In this document: one piece after another, positions 12,786-23,486 of the stretch
Numbering within the stretch: the stretch's first letter is position 1
How the letters are laid out: each line of letters begins with the position of its first letter
NCBI GenBank assembly: GCA_032622095.1
Contig: CP136066.1
Location: 167,660,664-167,724,663 of the forward strand
Direction: 5' to 3'
Length of the DNA stretch: 64,000 nucleotides
Source of the DNA: Siphonodentalium dalli
Taxonomy: Eukaryota > Mollusca > Scaphopoda > Gadilida > Siphonodentaliidae
Made by a program: the position numbers and the translations under genes
The notes under the pieces: model-generated
Told to the model about the DNA's origin: nothing
The model's database searches: none
What the model saw: only the letters and a program-made list of their open reading frames with translations

Positions 12786-13097
12786 AGATTGCTGTTGCGG
12801 TGTCCGTCCTGTGGCCTATTGTTCGACAGCGTCCACGACTTGCATTCACACAGCAAGTACGAACATTTCGCACCTCTCTGGGTATGCGGAGTGTGCTTTC
12901 GGATATTCGCCGACAGGAGTAACCTCAAACGACACGAATTCCTTCATAACACAAGAAAACCTCTGTCATGTGACTACTGCGAGAAATCCTTTACGAGGAA
13001 GGACCGCCTCAAACAGCATCTGGAGTTTCGACATAAGATTGTTGATAAGCCTGACCCACGGATGTCCTATATAAGAATTACCCGTGATTTACCATAG
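12786..13097 (+). CDS. C2H2 zinc-finger terminal exon 1 (three fingers)
   Basis: This open frame enters through the acceptor at 12785 and starts with a complete codon (phase 0). It encodes three C2H2 fingers. Finger 1 begins CPSC and ends HSKYEH (H-x4-H). Finger 2 is CGVC...HEFLH (C-x2-C-x12-H-x3-H). Finger 3 is CDYC...HLEFRH (C-x2-C-x12-H-x4-H). A basic tail and a TAG stop at 13095-13097 follow. There is no start codon in the exon, so it must be spliced to upstream exons. Length, finger spacing, phase and ending match the exon at 41541. Such interchangeable 3' zinc-finger exons are known for BTB zinc-finger loci such as Drosophila lola. It would be a nuclear DNA-binding module. BTB partnership is inferred, since no BTB exon is in the window. 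Confidence 0.85.
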   Translation, partial: RLLLRCPSCGLLFDSVHDLHSHSKYEHFAPLWVCGVCFRIFADRSNLKRHEFLHNTRKPLSCDYCEKSFTRKDRLKQHLEFRHKIVDKPDPRMSYIRITRDLP

Positions 13098-13226
13098 TAA
13101 AAAACTTGTTATTTAGGTGGTGAAACAATAGTATAAACCGTAGTAAAACCATGGTTTACCATAGTAAGAAGAACACATATTTAATTTACAACGGTTATTC
13201 GGGTGGTAAATTAAAAAAGGTTATAT

Positions 13227-13686
13227 GTGACCCGCCATATCAAATCCAGTCGTAAGTCGGGATTTTTTTTACCCTGTGCCAATGCATTCTCTTATATATG
13301 CGAGTCGACCATAGGTCGCCTCGCATATATAAGATAATGCATTGGCCTAACAATTTTTTACAATTATAATAATTTTGTCTTGTATTCTTTAACAATTTTA
13401 TAATTTCACCCATACAGAGCCCCAGACAAACGTGAGCAGACGACACTCTTCTATATGCTTCTATATATGTGTGGGGCTCCCTGCAGGGTAACGGATGTTT
13501 TTTATTTTATGTCCTAAAAATTGTAAGAAACAATTATTTGAAAAAAAATGATAAAAAATTGTTAGGCCAATGCATTCTCTTATATATGCGAGGCGACCTA
13601 TGGTCGACTCGCATATATAAGAGAATGCATTGGCACAGGGTAAAAAAAAATCCCGACTTACGACTGGATTTGATATGGCGGGTCAC
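13227..13686. mobile_element. Double-hairpin MITE family M1, copy 1
   Basis: The 460 bp element has ends GTGACCCGCCATATCAAATC and its reverse complement, flanked by ATAT on both sides (13223-13226, 13687-13690). Inside each terminal repeat sits a separate hairpin of about 65 bases (CCAATGCATTCTCTTATATA paired with TATATAAGAGAATGCATTGG, around a GCGACC/GGTCGA loop region). The middle contains GAGCCCC...GGGGCTCC and the PstI-like CTGCAGG. No ORF of known function. Confidence 0.9.
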
Positions 13687-13899
13687 ATATGGATACTTAT
13701 AAACTTGAAGTTTATAAGTATGAAACTGAGATACCAATTTGGTCTAGTTCAATGAGGGGGTGAATTCTGCAATTTTATCGCCAATAGACAATAAATCGAC
13801 CGAACCCCTCTCTCTATATAGTTCATCTCGTTATCAGCTCGACAATTACACTTGATTTTCCAATGCAAACGAGCCGGAGCCCGTCATTTTTCGAGATAT

Positions 13900-14357
13900 G
13901 TGACCCGCCATATCAAATCCAGTCGTAAGTCGGGATTTTTTTACCCTGTGCCAATGCATTCTCTTATATATGCGAGTCGACCATAGGTCGCCTCGCATAT
14001 ATAAGAGAATGCATTGGCCTAACAATTTTTTATCATTTTTTTTAAATAAATGTTTCTTACAATTTTTAGGACATAAAATAAAAAAACATCCATTACCCTG
14101 CAGGGAGCCCCACACATATATAGAAGCATATAGAAGAGTGTCGTCTGCTCATGTTTGTATGGGGCTCTGTATGGGTGAAATTATAAAATTGTTAAAGAAT
14201 ACAAGAACAAATTATTAAAATTGTAACAAATTGTTAGGCTAATGCATTCTCTTATATATGCGAGGCGACCTATGGTCGACTCGCATATATAAGAGAATGC
14301 ATTGGCACAGGGTAAAAAAAATCCCGACTTACGACTGGATTTGATATGGCGGGTCAC
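13900..14357. mobile_element. Double-hairpin MITE family M1, copy 2 (inverted)
   Basis: The 458 bp element has the same terminal repeats as copy 1, but its middle section is in reverse orientation. It is flanked by ATAT on both sides (13896-13899 and 14358-14361). The uninterrupted relative at 14752-14832 has a single ATAT, which supports a 4 bp target duplication. Confidence 0.92.
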
Positions 14358-14395
14358 ATATACGAGTCGGATCCTTTGAAAATACGAGTCGGTGC

Positions 14396-14732
14396 CAGTG
14401 TGATGAAGGGGTCACTCTCACCAAAAAAAGTGCTGAAGGGTACACAGGGTTTGAAAATGTGCTGAAGGGTACACAGGGTTGTGATCAGCAAGAACACCAT
14501 TACTTAAATTGTGTTTATGAAAGTCTGGCGCCCATTATCAGTTTGTTTTCAGTTCATTTTAATATTCATTGGAACGTAAACAATTATTCTCTAACAGAAT
14601 CATGGCAGATACGAAAACTGAATGTCCTTTAGAACGACATTTCAAACCCTGTGTACTCTTCAGTACATTTTGAAAATCCTGTGTACCCTTCAGCACTTTT
14701 TTTGGTGAGAGTGACCCCTTCAGCGTCAGTGT
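14396..14732. mobile_element. Small TIR element
   Basis: The left arm near CAGTGTGATGAAGGGGTCAC is the reverse complement of the right arm near GTGACCCCTTCAGCGTCAGT. The tandem motif GTGCTGAAGGGTACACAGGG appears twice in the left arm (about 14429 and 14459) and in complement in the right arm. The target duplication was not resolved. No coding sequence. Confidence 0.7.
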
Positions 14733-14832
14733 GCATTAAAAACATGCCATTATTTTCCTATGCAAACGAGCCGGAGCCCGTCATTTTTCGAGATATAAGA
14801 GTCGGAACCTTTGATAAAACGAGTCGGAGCCC

Positions 14833-15689
14833 TTGTGCATTTCAAAAATGCATGATTAAATAAAAAACGGCGGACGATATTGACGATATAAAAACGTGAT
14901 TAGACAGTCTGATGATGGCATATTAAAACTATCGTAGGTATCATGGTTTATTCCGTCTCTTTTCATCTCAAAACTGATGCCGAAGTTGGAAATTACGCAA
15001 TTCAAGAACAAATCTGTCTGCATGATCGCCGCATCATATGGACACAACGAGACTCCTATCTCAATCGTCGTATTAATGGATTTTATATGAATATCCATCT
15101 TCTCGCTCCGAACAATTGGGACAAAATCAGCACTATTTAATACTCACTATAAAAATTTTCTCTTGACAGGGTGGGTTTTACATGATCAAAATGGCCGAAA
15201 CTAAAACAAAATCAGTGTAACAAAAGTCGGAACAAAAATCGCTAAAGATCCTGAAGTGGTGAGTCCGCTGAATCCCAGTGAATACACAGAAGGTGACACA
15301 TCCCTTCTTAAAGTTATATGAAACACTCCAGTGGGGTGATCAAATAGAAACTGAGAATCAAAGTAGTTATTTTTTTACGAATATTAATCCAAATTGACAA
15401 CACTCATCGTCATTCTTAGATATCAATTAAATGCATTGACTCTCGATGACGAAATCAATTGTGTTAGTTTATCGCCGATAGTTGCATCCTGAATCGATAT
15501 ATAAATATTTACAATTGAGCGTACTTCAGACGATGTTATCTATGGAGTGGCATGGTCGATTTCTTTGACATTTTCGGCGATGTTAGTAGAATGCTACATT
15601 CAACAGGTTGGCATAGCGCATGAGTAATAACTTATTAATTTCACGCGCCTGAACAAGTCCATAATATGTCTTTAAGAAAAGTTATACTA
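14833..15689. other. No gene seen
   Basis: AT-rich sequence. A short open stretch around 14943-15140 has no recognisable domain, and a pyrimidine tract ending ACAG near 15170 is not followed by a supported exon. Nothing else is identifiable. Confidence 0.45.
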
Positions 15690-15890
15690 AGAGAGTCTTA
15701 TCGTAGACTTGTTCTTGTTTCTGTTGCTTTTTGACAAAACGTTCATGAATATGCTTGCGGTCGATTACTTTGGACTTCAACTGTTGATATGAAGCTGGGA
15801 TGATTGCGTTTAGTCTTCTATTCATCAACAGATGTTCAGGTGACCCTGCTCCACCCAGCGGCGTGTTTCGATAATTCAGAATATCTAGAA

Positions 15891-15955
15891 AGGCTAGATA
15901 TGGATCTTCTGAAAGGCTAGATATGGATCTTCTGAAAGGCTAGATATGGATCTTC
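15891..15955. repeat. 23 bp unit in three tandem copies
   Basis: The motif GAAAGGCTAGATATGGATCT is repeated three times with a 23 bp period inside the integrase relic. Two extra units break the reading frame and presumably arose by slippage after the element lost function. Confidence 0.85.
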
Positions 15956-16021
15956 TCCTTTCTGAGAACACTTGTTTAGAATGTCTTTGACAGTTTTGAC
16001 AGTCGTTCCCCAAGACCATTT

Positions 16022-16482
16022 GTGACCCGCCATATCAAATCCAGTCGTAAGTCGGGATTTTTTTTACCCTGTGTCAATGCATTCTCTTATATATATATAT
16101 GCGAGTCGACCATAGGTCGCCTCGCATATATAAGAGAATGCATTGGCCTAACATTTTTTTTACAATTTTAATAATTTTTTCTTGTATTCTTTAACAATTT
16201 TATAATTTCACCCATACAGAGCCCCATACAAACATGAGCAGACGACACTCTTCTATTATGCTTCTATATATGTGTGGGGCTCCCTGCAGGGTAATGGATG
16301 TTTTTTATTTTATGTCCTAAAAATTGTAAGAAACATTTATTTAAAAAAAATTATAAAAAATTGTTAGGCCAATGCATTCTCTTATATATGGCGACCTATG
16401 GTCGACTCGCATATATAAGAGAATGCATTGGCACAGGGTAAAAAAATCCCGACTTACGACTGGATTTGATATGGCCGGTCAC
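16022..16482. mobile_element. Double-hairpin MITE family M1, copy 3
   Basis: The 461 bp element has the same ends as copies 1 and 2 and copy 1's orientation. It is flanked by ATTT on both sides (16018-16021, 16483-16486). It sits inside the integrase relic, and one ATTT restores the surrounding reading frame. Because ATTT differs from the ATAT of copies 1 and 2, the 4 bp are a target duplication rather than part of the element. Confidence 0.93.
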
Positions 16483-16597
16483 ATTTGACTGTATATATCT
16501 GGGTGAGCTTTTAAAGGAACTCAATCAGATCAGATGGTCCCCATATATATTATCAAGATACAACAACAACAACAACATTTCTTCAAAATACGCTTTA

Positions 16598-17011
16598 GGG
16601 TGCGTTCATACGCTGGCAAGTTTGCACGGCATGGTTTGCAGTCATTTTGTCACAGAAAACGATATGGTGCCATAATATGAACGGAAACAAGCATATAAGA
16701 TGCATCTGTACCACAGCTAACTACGTGCGAAGTAAAATATCTGTAGTTCCACTAGTAACGGTGCTACCGGAATTTGCCTGTAAATATCATGTAATTATCT
16801 CGCAAGAATAAATCATACAGGTATTTGAAGGCAAATTCCAATTGTACTGTTACAAGTGGAATTAGACAAATGTTACTTCTCATGCCTTTAGCTTTGGTAA
16901 AGATGCATGCTATGTGCACGGTTCCGTTCATATTCTGGCACCATGTGGTTTTCTATGATGAAATGACCGCAAAAACATACCGTGCAAACTTGCCAGCGTA
17001 TGAACGTAGCC
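16598..17011. mobile_element. PIF/Harbinger-like MITE with TTA duplication
   Basis: The 414 bp element has ends GGGTGCGTTCATACGCTGGC and the complement GCCAGCGTATGAACGTAGCC, flanked by TTA (16595-16597, 17012-17014). The relative at 44820-44860 reads through this point with a single TTA. A 3 bp TTA duplication fits the PIF/Harbinger superfamily. Inner inverted matches include CATATTCTGGCACCAT-type text. Non-coding. Confidence 0.88.
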
Positions 17012-17047
17012 TTAGTTATCAGAGTCGATTAATTGCAACAAAATAAT

Positions 17048-17463
17048 ATATACCACGATCGCCTATCTTACTATATAAATAAAGCCATCTGTTTAAATTT
17101 TACATTCAATCAACCTGTTGATTAAACGTGCCTACTGTTGATTAAACTTCGCAGAGTGCATTAAACTTTCTCCATACAATTTGAACGGAAATGTGTTTAT
17201 CCATCGCATTGTAAAGATTGTGGCATAAACTTCGCAGAGTGGTTTAAACTTTCTCCATACAATTTGAACGGAAAAGTGTTTATCCATCGCATTGTAAAGA
17301 TCGTGGCATAAACAAAATATACGCATAGTGTTTCTGAATAACAAATTTAATCCACTCGTGGGATTGGCGATTTACACCACTCGCTGAAGCTCGTGGTGTA
17401 AATCGCCAATCCCACTCGTGGATTAAATTTGTTATTCAGAAACACTATGCGTATATTCTATAT
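17048..17463. mobile_element. Insertion of about 416 bp containing a hairpin and an 83 bp duplication
   Basis: Comparison with the uninterrupted relative near 44810 shows that this block is extra. It holds two tandem copies of an 83 bp segment (starting GCAGAGTG at 17151 and 17234) and a near-perfect 140 bp palindrome at 17317-17456 whose arms contain ACGCATAGTGTTTCTGAATA. The ends are AT-rich, so the target duplication is ambiguous. Confidence 0.75.
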
Positions 17464-18185
17464 GTTAACCACTGTCAACTATGGTATAAAATTTCCCAAA
17501 ACGTGTTATTTATCAACATTTTGTTCAACGAAATATGGCCGTATTATCACTTGAGTATTCACGAAATTTGACCGTATTGACACTTGTTTTTAGAGTTATA
17601 AATCTTCATCCGCAATTTTTACCGAGACAATCCATTTGACGGCGTGTTTCTGGGCCACAAACAAATGAAATAACAAACTTCAAAAATCTATATCTGATCA
17701 CTCTGAGCTTTGATGGGTAGGTTCCTCGACTCGAATCAAATATGTTTTACCCCCGAAGCCAAAGAAATAGTAATTTAGGGGTGTTTAATCGGATTGAGTA
17801 CCTTTAACATGTTCGAACTCATACAACTTGACGAAAATGTTGAATAACTCGGACCACCCTCACTAATAACAACTGCAGGTATTCCATGTCTGGAGGATAT
17901 GGATTTAAGATGGTTTAAGATGCCATGGATGAGGACATTTGCTTTTTGATCAATACTAACTCAAAATATCGACTCTTAATAGTCCACAACAATCAAATAA
18001 TGTTGGTCTCTCCATTGGCAGATGTCGGTCCCAACCTTCTGCCACGATCGCAGCGGAATTTCGTGGTTTATCATTGGCTCTTGTCTCTGTTCATCCCCGA
18101 CCAGAACATCACAACCCGCGCACTCTCGTTCGTCTTTTCCGTGCCCATGTGACCATGGTTCAACTTAGATAACATTTCTTGACGC

Positions 18186-19100
18186 AGGTATAATGCGGAA
18201 TGATTATTTATTAGTTTTTTTTTATACATCACTCCATCGGTTCAGATATCTCATCTCTGTGATCCCAGAATTCGCATGCTGCCATCGGCACATAACTTAT
18301 CACATCAGGCCAACATGGGAAAACTACTTCTTTCAGTTCGCACATTTTCCAATTTGTTAATTGTTATCGGCATAGAATTGCAGACAGAATTAAATGCAAA
18401 TCAACGAGACTAGTTTGAAAGGGTTCCCCTCATTCACGATAGTGTCTTGCTAACACATCTGTGATAGGTCGACCAGACAGACAATCTTTTATATATATAT
18501 AGATGTACATATGTTACTAGTTACATGTATAGCTCTCGCACGTGTAGCTGATACTCTCCACGCTTTACCACCGCGGTAATTTCTGTAATCCTGTATATAT
18601 GTCCTTGGGTTCTTTGGTATTGTGTGTACTGTATTTGATTGTATCATGTAATTGTTAAAATTCCACCAGGCCTCAAAATATGGCTGAATTTGTCACTCTC
18701 GCCGATTTTTAGATCAACTTTACTTTGTGTTGGCGATTTTTGTGTTGGCCATTTTGTGTTGGCGATTTTTGTGTTGGCGATTTTTAGATCAACTTTACGT
18801 GGGTTGGCGTCTATCGTCCGTCCTTTCCTTTGGCACACCATGCAGACAACATCCCTCATCCGATTATCACCAAACTTTATATGGATCTGCATGGTGACTT
18901 CTAGATGGGAGCCATCATTTTTTCCGAAATTCGTTGAAAAACATGGCTACCAGCGACCATCTTGGCTTTTACTCTTTTTCTGACTAAATCCTTTGGCACT
19001 CCCTACAGGCCACATCCCTCATCCAATCGTCATCACACATTACTCAGCAAAAAATTAACTCCTTCCCAAGTTGAACTACAGTGTCATTGACACTTTCATT
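18186..19100. other. No gene; short tandem repeat near 18720-18800
   Basis: Four close copies of a TTTGTGTTGGCGATTT-type unit lie at about 18728-18785, between two copies of TTTTTAGATCAACTTTAC. A phrase of the type GGCACNCC.. CAGAC.ACATCCCTCATCC appears twice (about 18830 and 18995). This resembles an unclassified interspersed repeat. No ORF of known function. Confidence 0.55.
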
Positions 19101-19465
19101 TGTGATAACGGTACCAAGGTTCTGAAAATTGTGATAAAGGTACCCAGGTTGGGAACATTTTTGATAATGGTACACAGGTTCATATTCAATCGACGATTCG
19201 ACGGGGTATTTTTGTGTTACACTGCATGACAACATATCAAAGGATACATTAGTTGATATACTTCATCGGGACTACATCCTTTCAATTTAGAGCAGTTCAA
19301 ACAATTTAAAACTGATAGCAACTGCATAGAACCAAACGAATTTCCAGCAAAGACATTTAAATCTCGTTTAATTTGAGATTCGATGAACCTGGGTACATTT
19401 ATCAGGATTTTTCCTAACCTGGGTACCTTTATCACAATTTTCCTAACCTGGGTACCTTTATCACA
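19101..19465. mobile_element. Small TIR element with doubled ends
   Basis: The left end has TGTGATAACGGTACCAAGGTT followed by a second similar unit (GTGATAAAGGTACCCAGGTT). The right end has the reverse complement of this unit twice, ending TTTATCACA. It is an inverted-repeat element of about 365 bp without coding sequence. The target duplication is unclear. Confidence 0.75.
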
Positions 19466-20280
19466 TACAAAAAAAACCGGTGAGACTGACCAATTCAGCC
19501 GAGATATGTTGCGGACATTTGTAACAGCGGTCTAGCAACATTAAATTCACCTTCTGGTGACCTGCTTATGCCTCACCTTCTCTGGAAAGTAATTTTATGA
19601 TCAAATTAACAAGTGTTTTTTTATAGTTTCGTTAGAAAGTGTATTTTTCTATTTAGTTTAGTTTCTCTATACTGATCCTTAAATTTGCATATGGCACAAT
19701 GTATCATCGATGTGCCCCATTGGTGCACATCACAATCTTCAGAAACTGGGAACTGAAATTTATGTCTAGGTTTCCCGTAGCAGATGGTGCCATGCAGAAT
19801 GAGGTTACCAGATGATGCATGTTATGACGCAAGCCCGCTGTGCGGTGTAGGCGTCACTAAATTCACCCTCTGTGGACCTCATTGTGCAAATGACCAGCAC
19901 CATATTTTGAGACCTGAATTCCACCTATATTTAGTATATTAATTAAAGCTATGATGCCTGACTAGATGGTTATATTTATGAAAGGCACTTGGCAGTGTGT
20001 ACCTTGAAATTATATATCCCTTCCATGACTGGAGCTTACCGATATTTTGCGAAAACCCTGTGCTGATGCATTCTATATTTAGTATGGGAGACTCGCATAA
20101 ATTATATAAGCAAGGAATGCATTGGCCTAACAAAATTTAGCCTTACCTTGTAAGCCAGAGTATTCTCTTATATATATGCGATGCTCCCTACGGGAGACTA
20201 GCATATATAAGATAATTCACTGGCACATGCTATCTAATGCTGCACCAGCGCAACTCCCGCCATGAAAGGGTTAATTACCA
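19466..20280. repeat. Relics of hairpin repeats
   Basis: Around 19793-19885 is a diverged copy of the GCAGAATGAGGT...hairpin repeat seen at 22443 and 23527. Around 20060-20225 are two diverged hairpins of the ATGCATTCTCTTATATATGC type found in MITE families M1 and M2, followed near 20268 by AAAGGGTTAA, the M2 terminus. This is a decayed M2-like element. No gene. Confidence 0.6.
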
Positions 20281-21274
20281 GGTCAGGCGCATCCTGAATT
20301 CAACTATATTATAGTTATATTCAAATATAATGGTTAAATATGGATGTGTCACATGAAACCCCTATGATATCATTAAAAAAGCCATTACATATTTCCTTAG
20401 CTGTCACTTGTGATGAATAGGTGCGTGCTACATATCACTTGGCATTGTAAAAAAAAATGACCGCGTCGCGTCTCCACATTGATTCAGTCGAATTAATACT
20501 ATTTCGAAAAGCCGCGCATGACACCGACAACAAACAATGCAAAATGATTGCTTTGTTCATTAAAGTTAAATTTTGTCCAACTGTGTTGCACTACCGAAAA
20601 TAGACACAAAAACAAAGAGGCAAACTGGGGGAACTATATTTTCTATCGCCAGAGCGCAATACTGTCGAGTCTGTCGTATACGGTTGTGAATCGTCTCAGC
20701 CAACGCTGTAAATATATGCATTTTGCAACTACTTTTAAGGATTTTGATTTGTTAAAAAGACATAAAGCTAGTTTTTTTCATGTGATATACAAGATCTCCA
20801 ACTCGTTATGTTGGCAAATAAGATATTATGAAACTCGTTTGATAAATTTTATTCACAACTCGTCTACGACTCGTTGTGAATCAAAATGATCAAACTCGTT
20901 TCATGGAATCTTTTCTCCCAACATAACGAGTTGGAGATCCTTTTTTCGTTGTTTTGTGAATTCGATACAAGAGGCATAACCCAACATCATATTTCACAGA
21001 GAAAATAACATGATCAAGTTAAAAACAGTGTCATACTAAATCCGTACCATGTTTGTTTTTGTGACGAAATAAAGCGACTCGATCCGTGGGAATGATTAAT
21101 CATGACGGCACATGATAAGGAAGTGAACTAGCATTCAATTGGTCTGAATATTGTTATGACGGAGCGATTGAGTGATCATGTTAATGCCATTTAGAAAGGC
21201 ATCCATCCTTGTGTCATAATCAACTAAAATAAACCGGCGGAGAAGGTTGCAAAACGAATTTTATCGGGAAACTG
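20281..21274. mobile_element. GGTCAGGC-type TIR element, partial copy
   Basis: It starts GGTCAGGCGCATCCTGAATT, like both ends of the element at 44268-45221, and shares a long inverted collinear segment with it (about 20940-21200 against 44940-45190). It contains a palindrome at 20792-20939 whose arms hold ATCTCCAACTCGTTATGTTGG. The right terminus was not found. No coding sequence. Confidence 0.65.
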
Positions 21275-21278
21275 TTAA

Positions 21279-21480
21279 AGGTGCTCAGTCCGATCAGACG
21301 CTCCTAAATTACAATTTCATTGGCTTCGGGGGTAAAAGATATTTTATTCGAGTCGAGGAACCCACCCATCAAAGCTCAGAGCGATCAGAAATCGATTTTT
21401 GAAGTTTGTCATGTTTAATATTAAGTGGCACAGAAACACGTGGTCAAACGGACGGTCTTGCGGACGAAGATCGGCTTTCC
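21279..21480. mobile_element. TTAA-type TIR element, left fragment
   Basis: Next to TTAA (21275-21278) it begins AGGTGCTCAGTCCGATCAGA and follows the same text as 44467-44913 and the ends of 16515-17803. It stops where a mariner-like half MITE begins, so the right end is lost. Confidence 0.7.
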
Positions 21481-21486
21481 GATGAA

Positions 21487-21574
21487 TGGCAACAAGCCAT
21501 ATTTCCGACTAAATCCTGAAAAGTTACCCATAATTCTGCTGTGGTTAAGGAGTCGATGTTTTAGGGCATTACTG
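21487..21574. mobile_element. Mariner-like MITE, right half only
   Basis: It matches the right arm of the MITE at 9210-9379, starting at the centre (CAACAAGCCATATTTCC) and ending GGGCATTACTG followed by TA. The left arm is absent. Confidence 0.85.
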
Positions 21575-21576
21575 TA

Positions 21577-22405
21577 TTCTGTGGGTTTCTAAATCATATG
21601 ATATGCTTTTTGTGAACTACATTTTGTTGATAATTTCATTAGTTTGGGTAAGATTAACCCCCTACAATCTGATTTGATAACTCAGATAGTTGTCATTGAT
21701 TGTGTTTATATTTCATGGCACAGTTTATGATAACACACCCATGACCTGTATAGTAAGGGTCATTTGTTTTTATATCTGAACTATATACCTCATCCACCAA
21801 TTCCGTTGACAGAATGTGATAACTAAATATTTTTCAACCGATCACTCTTATAATCACATCCATGTTGATTGATTGATTAATTATTGGATTTTTAATGTCG
21901 CTTTCAGTGGCTAAGGCCATATCAAGATATTGCCAGTTTTAGTGGTGGAGGAAATCCGCTTATTATGGCTAATTTAACAGTGATTTAAATGGCTGATAAA
22001 CAGGTCGACAATGTGCGGAAAACCAACGACAAGTCCACCATGGAAACATGCGGAGTTGAACCCTCATCGCCAGTGCTGGAGGGCGAGACGGCTTGGGGTT
22101 GTACCCCTAACCGACTGAACCACCGAGTCCCCTACATCCATGTTAATCATGACGCATTCTTTAGATTTTGGTATCGATTGATTGGTTTTGAAAATATTAA
22201 ACCTTACCTTTAACCATGACATGTACACATGATATCCAAAGCGATAATGTGTCTGATGAATCTCATATTTATACCTATTTTATACAAGTAAATGATGGAC
22301 CCCCCCCCATTTTATCTTTCCAATCATCTGGACATGTTTACAGGTTTATATTAAGTTCTAGATCGCTTATTTTGATATGAGTGATTGAAGGTATGGGTTA
22401 AGTAT
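21577..22405. other. No gene seen
   Basis: AT-rich sequence. A short ORF at 21989-22213 includes text found in other repeats and no domain. No repeat boundary or exon could be supported. Confidence 0.45.
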
Positions 22406-22413
22406 ATGCCGAT

Positions 22414-22667
22414 CAAGCCTTGAAATAGGGTGTCTTTCGTTTGCAGAATGAGGTCCCCAGACGGTGAATTTAGTGATGCTACCCCGCATAGTGGGCTAGC
22501 ATCACCCAATTCACCCTCTGGGAACCTCATTCTGCTGAGGTGTAAGCAGAATGAGGTCCCCAGAGGGTGAATTTGGTGATGCTAGCCCGCTATACGGGGT
22601 ATCATCACTAAATTCACCCTCTGGGGACCTCATTCTGCAAATGACAGACACCCTATTTCAAGGCTTG
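22414..22667. mobile_element. hAT-like MITE with two hairpins
   Basis: The 254 bp element has ends CAAGCCTTGAAATAGGGTGT and its reverse complement, flanked by the 8 bp direct repeat ATGCCGAT (22406-22413, 22668-22675). Inside are two separate hairpins (22443-22535 and 22546-22638), each beginning GCAGAATGAGGTCCCCAGA and closing with the complement. An 8 bp duplication and CAAGCC ends fit hAT. Non-coding. Confidence 0.9.
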
Positions 22668-22821
22668 ATGCCGATCGTGATCGGCCTCCAGTTTAAAATT
22701 GCGCGCTTGTTTTGAATTGATATATTTTTAAATTTATATTTTACTCGTTTAACGACACGCTCCTTGCTTTATGTGCTACATTAAGAATTATTCAAGTAAT
22801 ACAATCTATGAAAACTTACCA

Positions 22822-23215
22822 TTTTTAGCTCACCTGAGACGAAGTCTCCGGTGGAGTTATAGTCATCACTCCTCGTCTGTCGTCCGTCCGTCCATCGTCC
22901 GTCAACAATTCTTTAAACATCCTCTTCTTCGGAACCATAAGACCGAATGGGTTCATATTTGGTGTGGATGTTCCCTAGGTGACTCACGTTCAGATTTGTT
23001 CAAATGAGGTCACTGGGTCAAATAGCTGCGAAGCCAGGGCCATAACTCTTTCCCTCCATAGTAATTCTTTTAAACATTTTCTCAAATACCACCAGGCCAA
23101 ATGGGTTCAAATTTGGTATGAAGGATCCTTGGGTGACTGGGGTTCAGATTGTTCAAATGAGGTCACTGGGTCAAATGTGGGCGGGGCCAGGGACATAACT
23201 AAAACATTATTTTTT
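22822..23215 (+). repeat. Bivalve-type AGCTCACCTGAG repeat, copy 1
   Basis: It starts TTTTTAGCTCACCTGAGACG, where AGCTCACCTGAGAC and GTCTCCGGTGGAGTT form a hairpin, then GTCCGTCCGTCC, then two units of about 125 bp containing GAATGGGTTCA and CAAATGAGGTCACTGGGTCA. Similar copies lie at 42362 and 43463. This is a familiar kind of interspersed repeat in bivalve genomes; its transposition class is not evident. Confidence 0.75.
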
Positions 23216-23486
23216 AGATTTAACTCTTTAACAAACAAACAAAAATAAAAAATTATGTATTAAAAAATAAAAGAATAGAGTTCACTGCTACTGCCACCCT
23301 GGTCCCAAAATTAAAATTTACTCAAATTCTTGACAGAGAATCATTAATAAGAAACATTTACTTTGGCTCTAACTGTATGCTGGGTATGCCTACACATGTC
23401 AAGTGAAATCTGACATTTTTATAAACATTCCCTGCAGATCTGCTATAAGTCTTTAATTCCCATTTACAACAAGAATCTATCATGTA

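Larger units (their letters stand above)
13855..14832. repeat. Direct duplication of about 80 bp, split by insertions
   Basis: The text around CAAACGAGCCGGAGCCCGTC...CGAGATAT followed by a GAGTCGG..CCTTTGA.AA.ACGAGTCGG motif occurs at 13855-13899 plus 14362-14395, and again uninterrupted at 14752-14832. The second copy is an empty site for MITE M1 copy 2: ATAT (14793-14796) is followed directly by AAGAGTCGG. Confidence 0.8.
16515..17803. mobile_element. TTAA-type TIR element carrying two further insertions
   Basis: It is flanked by TTAA at 16511-16514 and 17804-17807. The termini are AGGAACTCAATC and the complement of AGGTACTCAATC. It lies in the integrase relic; keeping one TTAA rejoins the FEHV side to the SPRY side in frame. 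A shorter relative at 44467-44913 lacks the two inserts found here (16598-17011 and 17048-17463). The lengths agree: about 447 bp plus two inserts of about 415 bp. TTAA targeting is typical of piggyBac and Kolobok elements. No transposase. Confidence 0.9.
15690..18185 (-). pseudogene. Ty3/gypsy-type integrase (pol) relic, interrupted
   Basis: Read on the minus strand, this is the integrase part of an LTR-retrotransposon polyprotein, which inserts reverse-transcribed DNA into the genome. From high to low coordinates there is an N-terminal zinc-binding remnant (HGHMG, FWSGM; the Cys pair appears deleted), the core start (EIPLRSWQKVGTD, then YLIVVDY) near 18060-17990, the second catalytic region (VISEGGPSYS, with E where D is usual) near 17860, FEHV at 17820, SPRYIQSNG near 16500 and 16015, and the C-terminal RNTPL...SPEHLLMNRRL near 15870-15800. 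Stops and frameshifts are present, and a 23 bp triplication lies at 15891-15955. MITE M1 copy 3 and a TTAA element are inserted in it. The coding text on the two sides of each insertion lines up once the target duplication is discounted. Confidence 0.85.

Noticed and set aside
14943-15140. Possible small exon or gene near 15000.
   Set aside because: Overlapping frames on both strands, no domain and no convincing splice pair.
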